Shown in pieces: positions 24,792 to 32,798 of a stretch of 64,000 bases of DNA. Within the stretch, counting starts at the first letter, position 1; every line of letters begins with the position of its first letter. The notes below the pieces were generated by a model. That model did not search any database and had not been told where the DNA came from. It saw only the letters and a list, made by a program, of their open reading frames with translations. The DNA is from Rhodoblastus sp963710275 (GTDB lineage Bacteria; Pseudomonadota; Alphaproteobacteria; Rhizobiales; Beijerinckiaceae): assembly GCA_963710275.1 (NCBI GenBank), contig CAVPZS010000012.1:372001-436000 (forward strand). The letters are read 5' to 3'. The translations under genes and the position numbers were made by a program.

Positions 24792-24965
24792 TCAAATATG
24801 CGTTGCGCCGCCAAGGGCGCCGAGGAGCCAGAGCACAAGCAGCACCACCAGCACCAGGCCGAGGATTCCGCCGAGGCCGCGTCCGCCGTAACGGCCATGG
24901 GCGTAATAGCCGCCGCCGCCGCCAAACAGAAGGATGATGAGGATGATCAGCAGGATCGTGGACAT
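24792..24965 (-). CDS. DUF3309-family small membrane protein, second copy
   Basis: 57 residues read directly from the minus strand: MSTILLIILIILLFGGGGGY, a Tyr/His/Gly turn (YAHGRYGGRG) and a second hydrophobic helix. GGGAGACGAGCTC precedes the ATG at 24965. Same two-helix hairpin as the copy at 17733-17891. Three bases separate it from the AI-2E transporter start. Confidence 0.82.
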   Translation of the reverse strand: MSTILLIILIILLFGGGGGYYAHGRYGGRGLGGILGLVLVVLLVLWLLGALGGATHI

Positions 24966-25015
24966 GAGCTCGTCTCCCGTCCGTATCGCGGACGCCGGTT
25001 CAAGGTTCTAAAGGC

Positions 25016-25366
25016 TCAAAGTCGTTGCGCGCGCCCGCAGGGCACGTCGAAGGCAGGCTCGATATCCGCGGCGAAACTCTGTTCGGGCGGCCACTCGAAC
25101 CGGGCCTCCATGTCTCGAGGGCCGTCGGGGCAGGGCTGGTCGATAAAGCCGAAGACGCCATAGCGATCGACCGTAATCATGTATTCGTCCCAGTCGATAC
25201 GGTTGTTGTAGCCAAGGTGCTCGACGTGGATCATGTCCTCGTTGACTTGCAAGCCCTTCACGCTCAGCCGGTCGATGACGTAGCGAACCAGTTGCGCGCG
25301 GTCCTGCAGCGTCACCGCCAGCGTCAGGCTGGCATTGAGCGTCGTGCGATTTTCCCTCACTCGCAT
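25016..25366 (-). CDS. Conserved hypothetical protein, about 116 residues
   Basis: ATG at 25366 with AAAGGCAGGAAA upstream. Soluble, with an alpha/beta mix: TLAVTLQDRAQLVRYVIDRL near the start and NRIDWDEYMITVDRYGVFGF in the middle; Asp/Glu-rich. No family recognised. It heads the group DUF3309 / AI-2E transporter on the minus strand (50-base gap) and the whole may use the EcfG-type promoter at 25615-25639. Confidence 0.68.
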   Translation of the reverse strand: MRVRENRTTLNASLTLAVTLQDRAQLVRYVIDRLSVKGLQVNEDMIHVEHLGYNNRIDWDEYMITVDRYGVFGFIDQPCPDGPRDMEARFEWPPEQSFAADIEPAFDVPCGRAQRL

Positions 25367-25614
25367 GTTTCCTGCCTTTCGAGTTTCTCGTCCGGCTGCG
25401 ACGATTTTTTCCCGGCGCCTGACCGCGGCCCGGCCTTGACGGGCTTGTGCCCAGGTCGCGGCTCGGATGTTCGCCCAAAGGTCCGCGCTCTCCATGAGCC
25501 GTGCGTGTTGTCGATGCGCAAAATAAAGAAACGTTGTGTTTCCAACCTGAAACTTGATCCGCGCATCTGCAGGGAAGGCTTCCGATATTGCCGCATCGAA
25601 AATCCTGACAAAGC

Positions 25615-25639
25615 AACGCTCAGGATGAGCGGGAGTTCC
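25615..25639 (-). promoter_or_regulatory. EcfG-type promoter, minus strand
   Basis: Minus-strand GGAAC, 16 bases, CGTT: a full match, 249 bases upstream of the 25366 start. The long leader (25367-25610) contains no supported gene; it could encode a small RNA or a long 5' leader. Confidence 0.6.
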
Positions 25640-25693
25640 GATGCGCATCGCTTAAAAATTATCAAGGATACGAGCGCGCCTATTGCAAAGATT

Positions 25694-25718
25694 GGAACGT
25701 CGTCCTCATTCAAATGTT
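25694..25718 (+). promoter_or_regulatory. EcfG-type promoter, plus strand
   Basis: GGAAC, 16 bases, TGTT, 22 bases before the ATG at 25741. It is back to back with the minus-strand promoter at 25615-25639. Confidence 0.62.
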
Positions 25719-25740
25719 GCTTTCTCAAATGGAGAACAAC

Positions 25741-25968
25741 ATGTCTATTCAGATGCGAATTGCGCTGTTGATTTATATGTTCGGCGCCGGCGCAGTCGCG
25801 GTTTTGGCGACGCCGCTCGCCCAGAGGGCGCCGAGTTTGCTGCCGGCGGTCGTCGTCGTTTCGGCGATTGTCGCGGCGCCAATCGCGTGGCTGTTCGCGC
25901 CCTGTGCGCGCGTACGTCAGGCACGAGTCCCGCACATTCGGCAACCGCGGCGTTCGTTCGAAGACTAG
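25741..25968 (+). CDS. Small membrane protein with basic tail
   Basis: 75 residues; GGAGAACAAC precedes the ATG. Two hydrophobic segments (about 7-24 and 33-53) are followed by an Arg-rich cytoplasmic tail (RVRQARVPHIRQPRRS). A consensus stress promoter directly precedes it. Function unknown. Confidence 0.65.
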   Translation: MSIQMRIALLIYMFGAGAVAVLATPLAQRAPSLLPAVVVVSAIVAAPIAWLFAPCARVRQARVPHIRQPRRSFED

Positions 25969-25971
25969 GAG

Positions 25972-27061
25972 TCAGCCTGCCGCGGGAGGGGGCGTTTCCG
26001 CGCGGGGATTGACGGGAAACTCAAGAATGAACCTGGCGCCCTTCGTCGAAGGGGCTTTTGTCAACACGCCTTCGAGGTTGCTGGTCATGGCGGTCACGAT
26101 CTTGGAGCCGAGACCCGTCCCCTGTGAATGCGCATCTGGCGAGAACCCCTGGCCGTCGTCCTCGACGGTCAATCTGATCTGGGCGTCGCCGCTCGCCTCC
26201 AGGGATATGCGTATTTCGCCTTCCGTCTCGGGAGGGTAGGCGTATTTGAAGGCATTGGTGACCAGCTCGCCGACAATGACGCCGAGCGAAATCGCCTTGT
26301 CGACATGGACGGTCAATTTTTCGGAGCGGAAATCGATCCTGTGCGGACGTTCGCTGTCGGCAAGCGACTCTTGCAATTCCGCTGACCAGATGCGCCAGGT
26401 AATCGTCGATGTCGACCGAACCGATGTTGTCGGAGACGTAAAGGCGTCGATGCACGCCGGCTATGGCGGTGATCCGCGCCTGGGTTTCCTGCAGGGCGTG
26501 GACGGCGGCGGGATCGTCGAGCGCATTGGCTTGCATGCGGACCATGGCGGCGACAAGGCCGAGGCTGTTCGCGATACGATGATTGACCTCATGCAACAGC
26601 GTTTCGGCGCGGTCGCGGGCCTGCCGCACCGCCAGTTCGTTTTCCTTTTCCTGCCGCTTGAGCCGCCAGCGCTCATGGACCTGTTCGATCGCCGCGACGA
26701 GCAATTCGAAAAATTCGGCGGCGTGCTCCTTGATGACATATTCGTCGGCGCCGGCCCGGATCGCCGATATCGCGGTGCGCGCGTCGGCCGACCCCGTCAC
26801 GTAGACGACGGGAGGACGCGGACCGCGAGGCCCGAGCCTTTCCAGCACGTCCAGTCCCGATTCCCCTGCGAGCTCGTGATCCAGCGCAATGACGTCGAAA
26901 TCGCCCTTGCCCAGCGCCTCGAGACCAGCCTGGCCGTCGGCGACCGGCATGACCGAATGTCCACGGCGCGCCAAGGCCTTGCCGATCAGGACGCATAGGG
27001 CGCCGTCGTCGTCGACCAGCAGCACGCGCAGCGGCTTCTTGACATCTGCGCCGAAGGGCAT
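25972..27061 (-). pseudogene. Receiver plus HWE/HisKA_2-type histidine kinase, split by a frameshift
   Basis: Two frames together encode one protein of about 360 residues: a receiver domain (about 10-125, phosphorylatable D61), a HisKA_2 dimerisation domain with HEVNHRIANSL (H161), and, in the other frame, an HATPase domain (LGVIVGELVTNAFKYAYP, EDDGQGFSP, GTGLGSKIV). The frames meet at about 26379-26380: dropping one G there gives the continuous reading HLVSELQESLADSERP. This kinase type phosphorylates PhyR-like regulators in alphaproteobacteria. It is the last gene of a four-gene sensory operon. Most likely an assembly indel. Confidence 0.8.
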
Positions 27062-27062
27062 G

Positions 27063-27512
27063 TCAGGCGACCTCCGGTATTTGCATGACGGTCAGGAACA
27101 GGCCGAGCTGCCTGATGGCGTTGGCGAAGCTGGCGTCGTTCACCGGTTTGGTCATGCAGATATTGGCGCCGAGGTCATAGCAGCGCTGAATTTCGCGCTG
27201 GTCGTCGGTCGTCGTCAGCACGAACACGGGCAGGCGGCGCAAAAGGCGGTCGGCCTTGAGGGCCGACAGGATGTCGACGCCCTCCATGTCCGGCAGGTTC
27301 AGGTCCAGCAGGACGACGCGCGGCCGCTCCGACTTGCGGGCGGCGCCGCTGCGCTTGTGAAAAAAATGCGCGAGCGCGCTGGCGCCGTCGCGGAAACCGG
27401 CGATTTCATGGGTCACCCCGGCGCGGCGGATGTGCTTTTCGATCAGGCGCGCATGGCCTTCGTCGTCCTCGATCATGACGATGGATGCCGGCGCCGGTTC
27501 AGCCATGTCCAT
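27063..27512 (-). CDS. Single-domain response regulator (RcpA-like)
   Basis: 149 residues, a lone receiver domain with acidic pocket (EDDEGH), phosphorylatable D70 (VVLLDLNLPDMEG), Thr in VLTTTDD and Lys in TKPV. There is no output domain, so it passes phosphate on or acts by protein contact. It overlaps the CHASE3 kinase gene by 14 bases and is followed after one base by the split kinase, so the three are one phosphorelay unit. Confidence 0.92.
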   Translation of the reverse strand: MDMAEPAPASIVMIEDDEGHARLIEKHIRRAGVTHEIAGFRDGASALAHFFHKRSGAARKSERPRVVLLDLNLPDMEGVDILSALKADRLLRRLPVFVLTTTDDQREIQRCYDLGANICMTKPVNDASFANAIRQLGLFLTVMQIPEVA

Positions 27513-29001
27513 GTTCTCTCAGGTGCGCTACGAGATTTCCGGCGACCGAAAAACGGAAGACGGTTCCGCTCGATCCGTCGGACGTGGCGTCGATGTCGCC
27601 GCCGAGCTTGCGCGCGAGCATGCGCACATGCGCCAGACCTATGCCGTCTCCCGCCGTGTCCTGAACGCCCGATCGGCGGAACAGTTCGAAAATCCGCTCG
27701 AGATCGCCCGGCTTGACGCCGCGTCCATTGTCCGCGACCTCGAAATAGGCGCGGCCGCGCTCCAGTCGTCCGCGAATGGCGATACGCCCGGGCCGCGATC
27801 TGTCGAAAAATTTGACGGCGTTGTCCAAAAGGTTGGTGAAGATCTGCTGCAAGGCGTTCCGGTCGCTGACGACAGTCGGAAGCTCGCCCTCGAGCACGGC
27901 TTCGCCGCCCGCCTCGTCCAGACGTCGCCGGACGACGGCGACGCAATCGAGCGCCAGCTCGGCCACATTGATCCGTTCCGGCGTCAGGGTGGCGCGTCCC
28001 ATGCGCGATAATTTCAGGATTTCCGAAATCAGGTTGTCCATGCGCGTCAACGACGCGCGGATGAAGCGCAAGGCCTCGGGAATGTCCTCGTCGATCGCCG
28101 CGGTCACCTGCGCCATGTCGGGACCGGGAATTGTATTCTTCGTCGCCTCGACATATTTGGCGATGACGCCGGCCGCCTGTGATATCTCGCCGGTGAAGCC
28201 GGTGATGTTGATCAGGGGCGCGCGAAGGTCGTGGCTGACGATATAGGCGTAACGCTGCACTTCGTCATTGGCGCGCTTCAATTCGCGCGTGCGCTCCTGG
28301 ACGCGCGCCTCGAGCCGTTCATTGGCCGTGGTCAAGGCATGTCGGGCGACGCTCAGCTCGCGACCATGCCGGGTCGACAAGGTCAGCGCCAGCAGGGTGA
28401 GTAGGACGATCGCGGAGGCGCCCAGCGCCGTGAGCCGCCGCAAGGCGACCGCGCTGCGGTTGAGATTGGCCATATCCTGTTCGCGCAGGGCGCCGAGGTA
28501 GGTTCGCAGCGCGTCGACATTGGCGCGGATTTCTTCCATCAGCGACCGTCCGAGATCGTTCTTGACCAATGCCAAGGCGCCGTCGAAATCGCCGGCGTCG
28601 GCGCGCGCGATCGTCTTGTCCATTTCCGCGAATTTTTCGTCTGCGAGGTCGCTGAGGGTTTTGAAACGGATATCGTGCTCCTGCACGGATAGCAGCGACA
28701 GGACGCCACGAAGCTCGTCGCGGCTCTTCAGGCTGCGCTGGCGCGCGGAGCGAAAGGGTTCGAGATAACGCGCATCATGCGTCAGCAGATAGCCGCGCTG
28801 CCCCGTTTCGGCGTCCAGCATCGCGACCAGCAGATTGGCGGCGTAGCGGTTCGCCATGCCGGCCCGAAACGCGACGAGCGATTGCCGCTCGATAGTCTGC
28901 GAAAAGCCGAATGTCGCGAGAGCGATCGCAAGCAGGATGGCGCCGCCTGCGGCGACCATCAGGACGTTGTAACTCAACAAGGCCCTGTCGACATGGCGCA
29001 T
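27499..29001 (-). CDS. CHASE3-domain sensor histidine kinase
   Basis: 500 residues. Membrane segments at about 14-34 and 190-209 frame an extracytoplasmic CHASE3 domain (about 40-185, with MLDAETGQRGYLLT). A coiled coil (about 212-250) leads to HisKA (H257 in YIVSHDLRAPL) and an HATPase domain (NLLDNAVKF, ADNGRGV, GDGIGLAHVRMLARKLGG). Layout matches kinases paired with RcpA-type regulators. Signal unknown. Cotranscribed with the receiver genes downstream and perhaps with the DUF1328 gene upstream. Confidence 0.92.
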   Translation of the reverse strand: MRHVDRALLSYNVLMVAAGGAILLAIALATFGFSQTIERQSLVAFRAGMANRYAANLLVAMLDAETGQRGYLLTHDARYLEPFRSARQRSLKSRDELRGVLSLLSVQEHDIRFKTLSDLADEKFAEMDKTIARADAGDFDGALALVKNDLGRSLMEEIRANVDALRTYLGALREQDMANLNRSAVALRRLTALGASAIVLLTLLALTLSTRHGRELSVARHALTTANERLEARVQERTRELKRANDEVQRYAYIVSHDLRAPLINITGFTGEISQAAGVIAKYVEATKNTIPGPDMAQVTAAIDEDIPEALRFIRASLTRMDNLISEILKLSRMGRATLTPERINVAELALDCVAVVRRRLDEAGGEAVLEGELPTVVSDRNALQQIFTNLLDNAVKFFDRSRPGRIAIRGRLERGRAYFEVADNGRGVKPGDLERIFELFRRSGVQDTAGDGIGLAHVRMLARKLGGDIDATSDGSSGTVFRFSVAGNLVAHLREHGHG

Positions 29002-29049
29002 GTTTCGCGTCCAGGATTCCCCGCCCCGGTGAGGGAGGCGGAGCGTTTG

Positions 29050-29214
29050 TCACGCCCGGCCGACCAGCTGCATGATCAAGGAGACGACGAACAGGACCAG
29101 GAAGATTCCGAACAGGATGCGCGCAATGCCGGCGGACGTCGCCGCGACGCCGCCGAATCCCAAAGCGCCGGCGATCAGCGCGACGACGAGGAAGACGATC
29201 GTGTAGTAAAGCAT
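29050..29214 (-). CDS. DUF1328 (YtjA-like) small membrane protein
   Basis: 54 residues: MLYYTIVFLVVALIAGALGF, then GGVAATSAGIARILFGIFLV and a final helix. This is the DUF1328 signature, two membrane helices with small residues. The ATG at 29214 is the family start. A consensus EcfG-type promoter lies 35 bases upstream; the CHASE3 kinase follows 48 bases downstream and may be cotranscribed. Function unproven in the family. Confidence 0.88.
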   Translation of the reverse strand: MLYYTIVFLVVALIAGALGFGGVAATSAGIARILFGIFLVLFVVSLIMQLVGRA

Positions 29215-29248
29215 GGCCTTGGCCTCGCATAAACTGAACTTGACTAGC

Positions 29249-29273
29249 AACGCCATGCTTTAGCAAAAGTTCC
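29249..29273 (-). promoter_or_regulatory. EcfG-type promoter of DUF1328 and the sensory operon
   Basis: Minus-strand GGAAC, 16 bases, CGTT: a full match 35 bases before the 29214 start. Confidence 0.7.
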
Positions 29274-29315
29274 ATATTGCGTTTTTAGTTCAATACGAAT
29301 TAACGAAAGCGCAAT

Positions 29316-29340
29316 GGAACTGAGCCGGCTGTCAATAGTT
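29316..29340 (+). promoter_or_regulatory. Weak EcfG-like site, plus strand
   Basis: GGAAC, 16 bases, AGTT: one mismatch in the -10. It faces away from the minus-strand promoter at 29249 and could serve the small genes from 29461 on. Confidence 0.3.
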
Positions 29341-29460
29341 CTCGAATCACAAAGGAAAGAGTGCGGAAAACGGCGTCCTTGAATCGTCAAGACCGCATGA
29401 TGCGCCAAGGTTCTTTCGGCGCATGTTTCCACACCCCCGGAAAACAAGGGAGTTGACGTC

Positions 29461-29538
29461 ATGGGACGGGGAATTCTGCTTTGGCTGCTCGGCGTTCCGA
29501 TTCCGATCATCCTGTTGCTCGCCTTTCTGCATCATTAG
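29461..29538 (+). CDS. 25-residue hydrophobic microprotein
   Basis: The peptide begins MGRGILLWLLGVPIPIILLL and ends AFLHH: a short basic start and one membrane helix with a Pro-x-Pro kink. GGGAG lies upstream at proper spacing. Near-identical short peptides recur in alphaproteobacterial and other genomes in my recollection, which supports translation. It is probably an inner-membrane peptide associated with stress genes (CsbD follows). Too short for standard gene finders. Confidence 0.65.
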   Translation: MGRGILLWLLGVPIPIILLLAFLHH

Positions 29539-29627
29539 GGGCGAGCCGCGGCTCCGCTTGCCGCTTTCGGAGGGCGCATCACATCAGACGCCTCGTCCCG
29601 ATCGAAGGGGTGACAGGAGAGTAGGAG

Positions 29628-29840
29628 ATGGCCTCTCGAAACCAGCGAAAGCAAACGGGCAAGCCGCAACCGGGCGCGCAAATCAAGAAGGCAGATGAGG
29701 CGAAAACGCCTGAAGCGAAAGAGAGCGGCCGCGAGTGGGATGATGTCGACGAAGCGTCATGGGAATCTTTTCCCGCAAGCGATCCGCCCTCGTGGATCGG
29801 ACGGCGTCCGGCATCGCCGGCAAAGCCGCCCCGTCAGTAA
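29628..29840 (+). CDS. Small hydrophilic stress-associated protein (WESFPASDPPSW motif)
   Basis: 70 residues, AGGAG upstream of the ATG. Lys/Glu/Gln-rich first half, then the conserved WDDVDEASWESFPASDPPSW segment and a basic Pro-rich end. The motif occurs in many short proteins beside CsbD and other stress genes; no function is known. Likely disordered and cytoplasmic. Confidence 0.75.
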   Translation: MASRNQRKQTGKPQPGAQIKKADEAKTPEAKESGREWDDVDEASWESFPASDPPSWIGRRPASPAKPPRQ

Positions 29841-29870
29841 GGAAATTGATATCCAGAAGGAGATGAAGCC

Positions 29871-30062
29871 ATGAACAGCACCTCAGACAAGATCAAGGGC
29901 GCGGCCAATGAAGCGGCCGGCAAGGCGAGGCAGGCCGCGGGATCGGCGATGAACGATCCGCAAATGCGCGCCAAGGGCGCGATGCAGGAGGCGAAAGGCT
30001 CGGCGCAGAAGGCCAAGGGCGACGCCAAGGACGCGGTCAAGAAGACCGTGGACAAGGCGTAA
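29871..30062 (+). CDS. CsbD-family stress protein
   Basis: 63 residues, helical and highly charged, with the family pattern DKIKGAANEAAGKARQAAG and repeated AKG/AEG units. AAGGAG precedes the ATG. CsbD proteins are abundant general-stress proteins without a proven activity. It closes the small plus-strand group that starts at 29461; a strong hairpin follows. Confidence 0.92.
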   Translation: MNSTSDKIKGAANEAAGKARQAAGSAMNDPQMRAKGAMQEAKGSAQKAKGDAKDAVKKTVDKA

Positions 30063-30088
30063 TCCTGACCATTCACGAGGGCCTGCAA

Positions 30089-30119
30089 GCGGCAAGGGTC
30101 GAGCCTCGATCCTTGCCGC
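30089..30119 (+). terminator. Hairpin downstream of csbD-like gene
   Basis: A stem of about 14 pairs including one G-T (GCGGCAAGG ... CCTTGCCGC with inner TCGA/TCGA, loop GCC) begins 27 bases after the stop. No U-tract follows. Confidence 0.6.
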
Positions 30120-30156
30120 CTCAGCATGCGGGAACACGGGGGAAGCGAGGACGCAC

Positions 30157-30981
30157 ATGTTGATACATTACGGCTATGAAATGGTGATCGACTGCGCGGC
30201 GCCGACGCCTGTCGTCGCCGAGCTTGACGTGCACCCGAGCCGTACCGAGGCAGTCCGTAGCGAGCGTCCCTTCGAGACCATTCCGAACGTCGCGTCCTCG
30301 GTCTATACGGACGTTTTCGGCAATACCTGCCGCCGCTTCGTCGCGCCGCCCGGCAAGCTGGTGCTGACCTGTTGCGGCGTCGTCGAAGATGACGGCGCCC
30401 TCGACGACGTGATCCCGGATGCGCCCGAGACTCCCGTGGCCGAACTCCCGGACGATTGCCTTATTTTCCTGCTCGGCAGCCGCTATTGCGAAACGGACAA
30501 GCTGAGCCAGATCGCCTGGGACCTGTTTGGACAAACGGCGCCCGGCTGGCCGCGGGTCAAGGCGATCTGCGACTTCGTCCACGACCACATCACCTTTGGA
30601 TATGAGCACGCCCGCTCCACGCGCACGGCCTATGAGGCCTATTGCGAGAAGGTCGGCGTTTGCCGCGATTTCGCCCACCTGGCGGTGGCTTTCTGCCGCT
30701 GCATGAATATTCCCGCGCGTTACGCCAATGGCTACCTGGGCGACATCGACGTGCCGCCCGATCCCGCGCCGATGGATTTCAACGCCTGGTTCGAAGTCTT
30801 CCTCGGAGGCCGCTGGTACACTCTTGACGCGCGCCACAACGCGCCTCGCGTCGGGCGTATTCTCGTTTCGCGCGGGCGGGACGCGGCCGATACGCCCCTG
30901 CTGAATTCCTTCGGCCCCCATCGGCTCGAATCGTTCAAGGTCTGGACCGCGGAAGTAGGCGAGGACTCGCTTGTCGTTTGA
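30157..30981 (+). CDS. Transglutaminase-like cysteine protease family protein
   Basis: 274 residues: an N-terminal beta domain (about 1-100), then a transglutaminase core with nucleophile Cys in KVGVCRDFAHLAVAFCRC and the Asp/His region in MDFNAWFEVFLGGRWYTLDARHN. The usual HAW reads NAW here, so the catalytic His is probably the one in DARHN; this variation is typical of a bacterial subfamily. No signal peptide. Neighbouring genes give no substrate. Start ATG has GGGGGAAGCGAGG upstream. Confidence 0.85.
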   Translation: MLIHYGYEMVIDCAAPTPVVAELDVHPSRTEAVRSERPFETIPNVASSVYTDVFGNTCRRFVAPPGKLVLTCCGVVEDDGALDDVIPDAPETPVAELPDDCLIFLLGSRYCETDKLSQIAWDLFGQTAPGWPRVKAICDFVHDHITFGYEHARSTRTAYEAYCEKVGVCRDFAHLAVAFCRCMNIPARYANGYLGDIDVPPDPAPMDFNAWFEVFLGGRWYTLDARHNAPRVGRILVSRGRDAADTPLLNSFGPHRLESFKVWTAEVGEDSLVV

Positions 30982-31232
30982 ACAGTTCCCGCCGCCGTTC
31001 ATGTGGCTTTCGAATGTGGCGTCGCTCGCGTCGCTTTGCCTGGCGGTGTTGATTCTGGGCGCGCAGCGAGCGGAAGATCGCGAAAGTGATCTCGTTGCTG
31101 GAGGAATCGCGGCGCGACAACCCGTTCATGCGCGACTGGCATGATCCGGGCGCCGAGACCTTGGCGCAGCCGTCCGATCCCAGTTCGGTGCTTGACGCGA
31201 TCAAGCAGGCCCAGCGCGACAAGGACAAGTGA
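30971..31232 (+). pseudogene. Frame-broken small membrane protein (DUF1003 C-terminal-like remnant)
   Basis: Frame 1 reads FEQFPPPFMWLSNVASLASL then CLAVLILGAQRAEDR and stops early at 31139-31141. From about 31060 another frame gives KIAKVISLLEESRRDNPFMR, DWHDPGAETLAQPSDPSSVL and a stop at 31232. Together they resemble the C-terminal half of DUF1003-type membrane proteins (membrane helices then a charged tail). The N-terminal half is absent; the start overlaps the transglutaminase gene. Either a decayed gene or an assembly indel at about 31055-31080. Confidence 0.4.
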
Positions 31233-31271
31233 GGCCGCAGGAGAAACAGGTGAGGGAGGAGGAGGGCTGCG

Positions 31272-31841
31272 ATGATCCGGGATGCGTTACGGAAGGCGAT
31301 GGGTTGGAATTCCGGGCCGAAAATCCTCGCCGCGACAATCGCTCTCATCGTCTCGGGCGTGGCCGTCGCCGACACGGCCCGCGACGCGGCGGTCAAGAAT
31401 GACGCTGCGGTCAAGGACGATGACGGACTCTATTCCGACAAGAACGGCGCTCCCACCTACAAGATCGGACCCGATGGCGCCGTGGACTGGCGCACTTATG
31501 TCGGTTACCTGCGCTATAATTCGAATTGCGATCAGTGCCACGGCCTCGATGGCAATGGTTCGAGCTTCGGTCCCGCGTTGAAGGATTCGCTCAAGACCCT
31601 CAGCTATCCCCAGTTTCTCGACACGGTGACGAACGGCAAGAAGGCGGTCAACACGGCGCAGCAGCTGGTCATGCCGTCATTCGCCAACAACAAGAACATC
31701 ATGTGCTACATAGACGACATCTATGTCTATCTTCGCGCGCGCTCCGCGGGCGTCGTCCCTTCCGGCAGGCCGGACAAGCATGCGCCCAAATCCAAGACCG
31801 ACGCCAACCAGGAAGACGCCTGCATGGGGCCGATCAATTAA
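31272..31841 (+). CDS. Four-cysteine c-type cytochrome, methanol-metabolism type
   Basis: 189 residues. Signal or anchor segment (about 17-35), then one haem site C86-x-x-C89-H90, an axial Met probably M134 in LVMPSF, and two extra cysteines (C145 and C184). This matches the TIGR03874-type cytochromes found next to PQQ methanol dehydrogenases. No dehydrogenase gene is in the window; the neighbours are phyR and a transglutaminase gene. Periplasmic electron carrier. GGGAGGAGGAG precedes the ATG. Confidence 0.82.
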   Translation: MIRDALRKAMGWNSGPKILAATIALIVSGVAVADTARDAAVKNDAAVKDDDGLYSDKNGAPTYKIGPDGAVDWRTYVGYLRYNSNCDQCHGLDGNGSSFGPALKDSLKTLSYPQFLDTVTNGKKAVNTAQQLVMPSFANNKNIMCYIDDIYVYLRARSAGVVPSGRPDKHAPKSKTDANQEDACMGPIN

Positions 31842-31857
31842 GGCGATCCTGCCGTCG

Positions 31858-31882
31858 AGAACATTTGCAGGCGCTGCGCGTT
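31858..31882 (+). promoter_or_regulatory. Near-consensus EcfG-type promoter of phyR
   Basis: AGAAC, 16 bases, CGTT, with one mismatch in the -35, 39 bases before the ATG at 31922. phyR genes are commonly in their own EcfG regulon. Confidence 0.5.
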
Positions 31883-31921
31883 GTGTCGTCGAGGGTCATT
31901 GCGAAGGGTGGACCAAATCCG

Positions 31922-32782
31922 ATGTGGCTCTCCGCTGTCATCACGCCCCATGTGCCTTATCTGCGAAGGTTTGCGCGATCGCTGACCGGCACGCAAGCGG
32001 CGGGTGACGCCTGCGTCGCCGCGACGCTTGAGGCGATCATCGCCAATCCCTCGATCTTTTCTCCCGGCGCCGATCCGAAGGTCACGCTCTATCGGCTGTT
32101 TCTCCACATCCTGCGCCGCAAGGCCCCCGCCTGCGGCGTCGCGCCCGCCGTCATTGACGACGTTCCCGCATTCAAGAAGATTTCCGCCATTCCCGAACAG
32201 GCGCGCATCGCCTTCCTGCTCAGCGCCATGGAGGAATTCACGGTCCCGGAGATCGCGCAGACGCTGGACTGTCCTGCGATGCAGGCGCGGGCCCTGGTCG
32301 ATCAGGCGGGCCGCGAACTGGCCGCCCAGCTTTGCGCCAACATCCTCATCATCGAAGACGAACCCATCGTTGCGCTTGATCTGCAGAGGCTGCTGCAGGA
32401 GCTGGGGCACAGCGTCGTCGCGGTCGCCAGGACCCGCGAGGAGGCGGTGCGCGCCGCGCTGGAGCTGCAGCCAGGGCTGATCCTGTCCGACATCAGGCTC
32501 GCGGACGGCAGTTCCGGGCTCGACGCCATCAACGAAATCCTCCCGGTCTTTGAGGCGCCGGTGATCTTCGTCACGGCTTTCCCTGAGCATCTTCTGACCG
32601 GAAGCCTGCCTGAGCCGGCCTTCCTGATCAAGAAACCCTTCACCCATGATTCCGTCAAAGCCGCCGTGAGCCAGGCCCTGCTGTTTCACCGCAGGCGTCG
32701 CGCGCCCAGGCAGGAAGAGCCCTCCCTGCTGGAGGCTCAGGCGGAAGAGGTTTCATCCGCGCCGGGCGATGCGGCGCCATGA
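31922..32782 (+). CDS. phyR: PhyR-type general stress response regulator
   Basis: 286 residues. The N-terminal half (about 1-135) is the sigma-factor-like domain (YLRRFARSLTGTQAAGDACV and the region 4-like EFTVPEIAQTLDCPAMQ), and the C-terminal half (about 140-260) is a receiver with E145/D146, phosphorylatable D190 (LILSDIRLADG), T218 and K237. On phosphorylation PhyR binds the anti-sigma factor NepR and frees EcfG. Its usual partners nepR and ecfG are not in this window. The tail after 260 is longer and acidic. The ATG at 31922 is used; longer frames overlap the cytochrome gene. Confidence 0.9.
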   Translation: MWLSAVITPHVPYLRRFARSLTGTQAAGDACVAATLEAIIANPSIFSPGADPKVTLYRLFLHILRRKAPACGVAPAVIDDVPAFKKISAIPEQARIAFLLSAMEEFTVPEIAQTLDCPAMQARALVDQAGRELAAQLCANILIIEDEPIVALDLQRLLQELGHSVVAVARTREEAVRAALELQPGLILSDIRLADGSSGLDAINEILPVFEAPVIFVTAFPEHLLTGSLPEPAFLIKKPFTHDSVKAAVSQALLFHRRRRAPRQEEPSLLEAQAEEVSSAPGDAAP

Positions 32783-32798
32783 ATTTCGGGAGTCGGAA

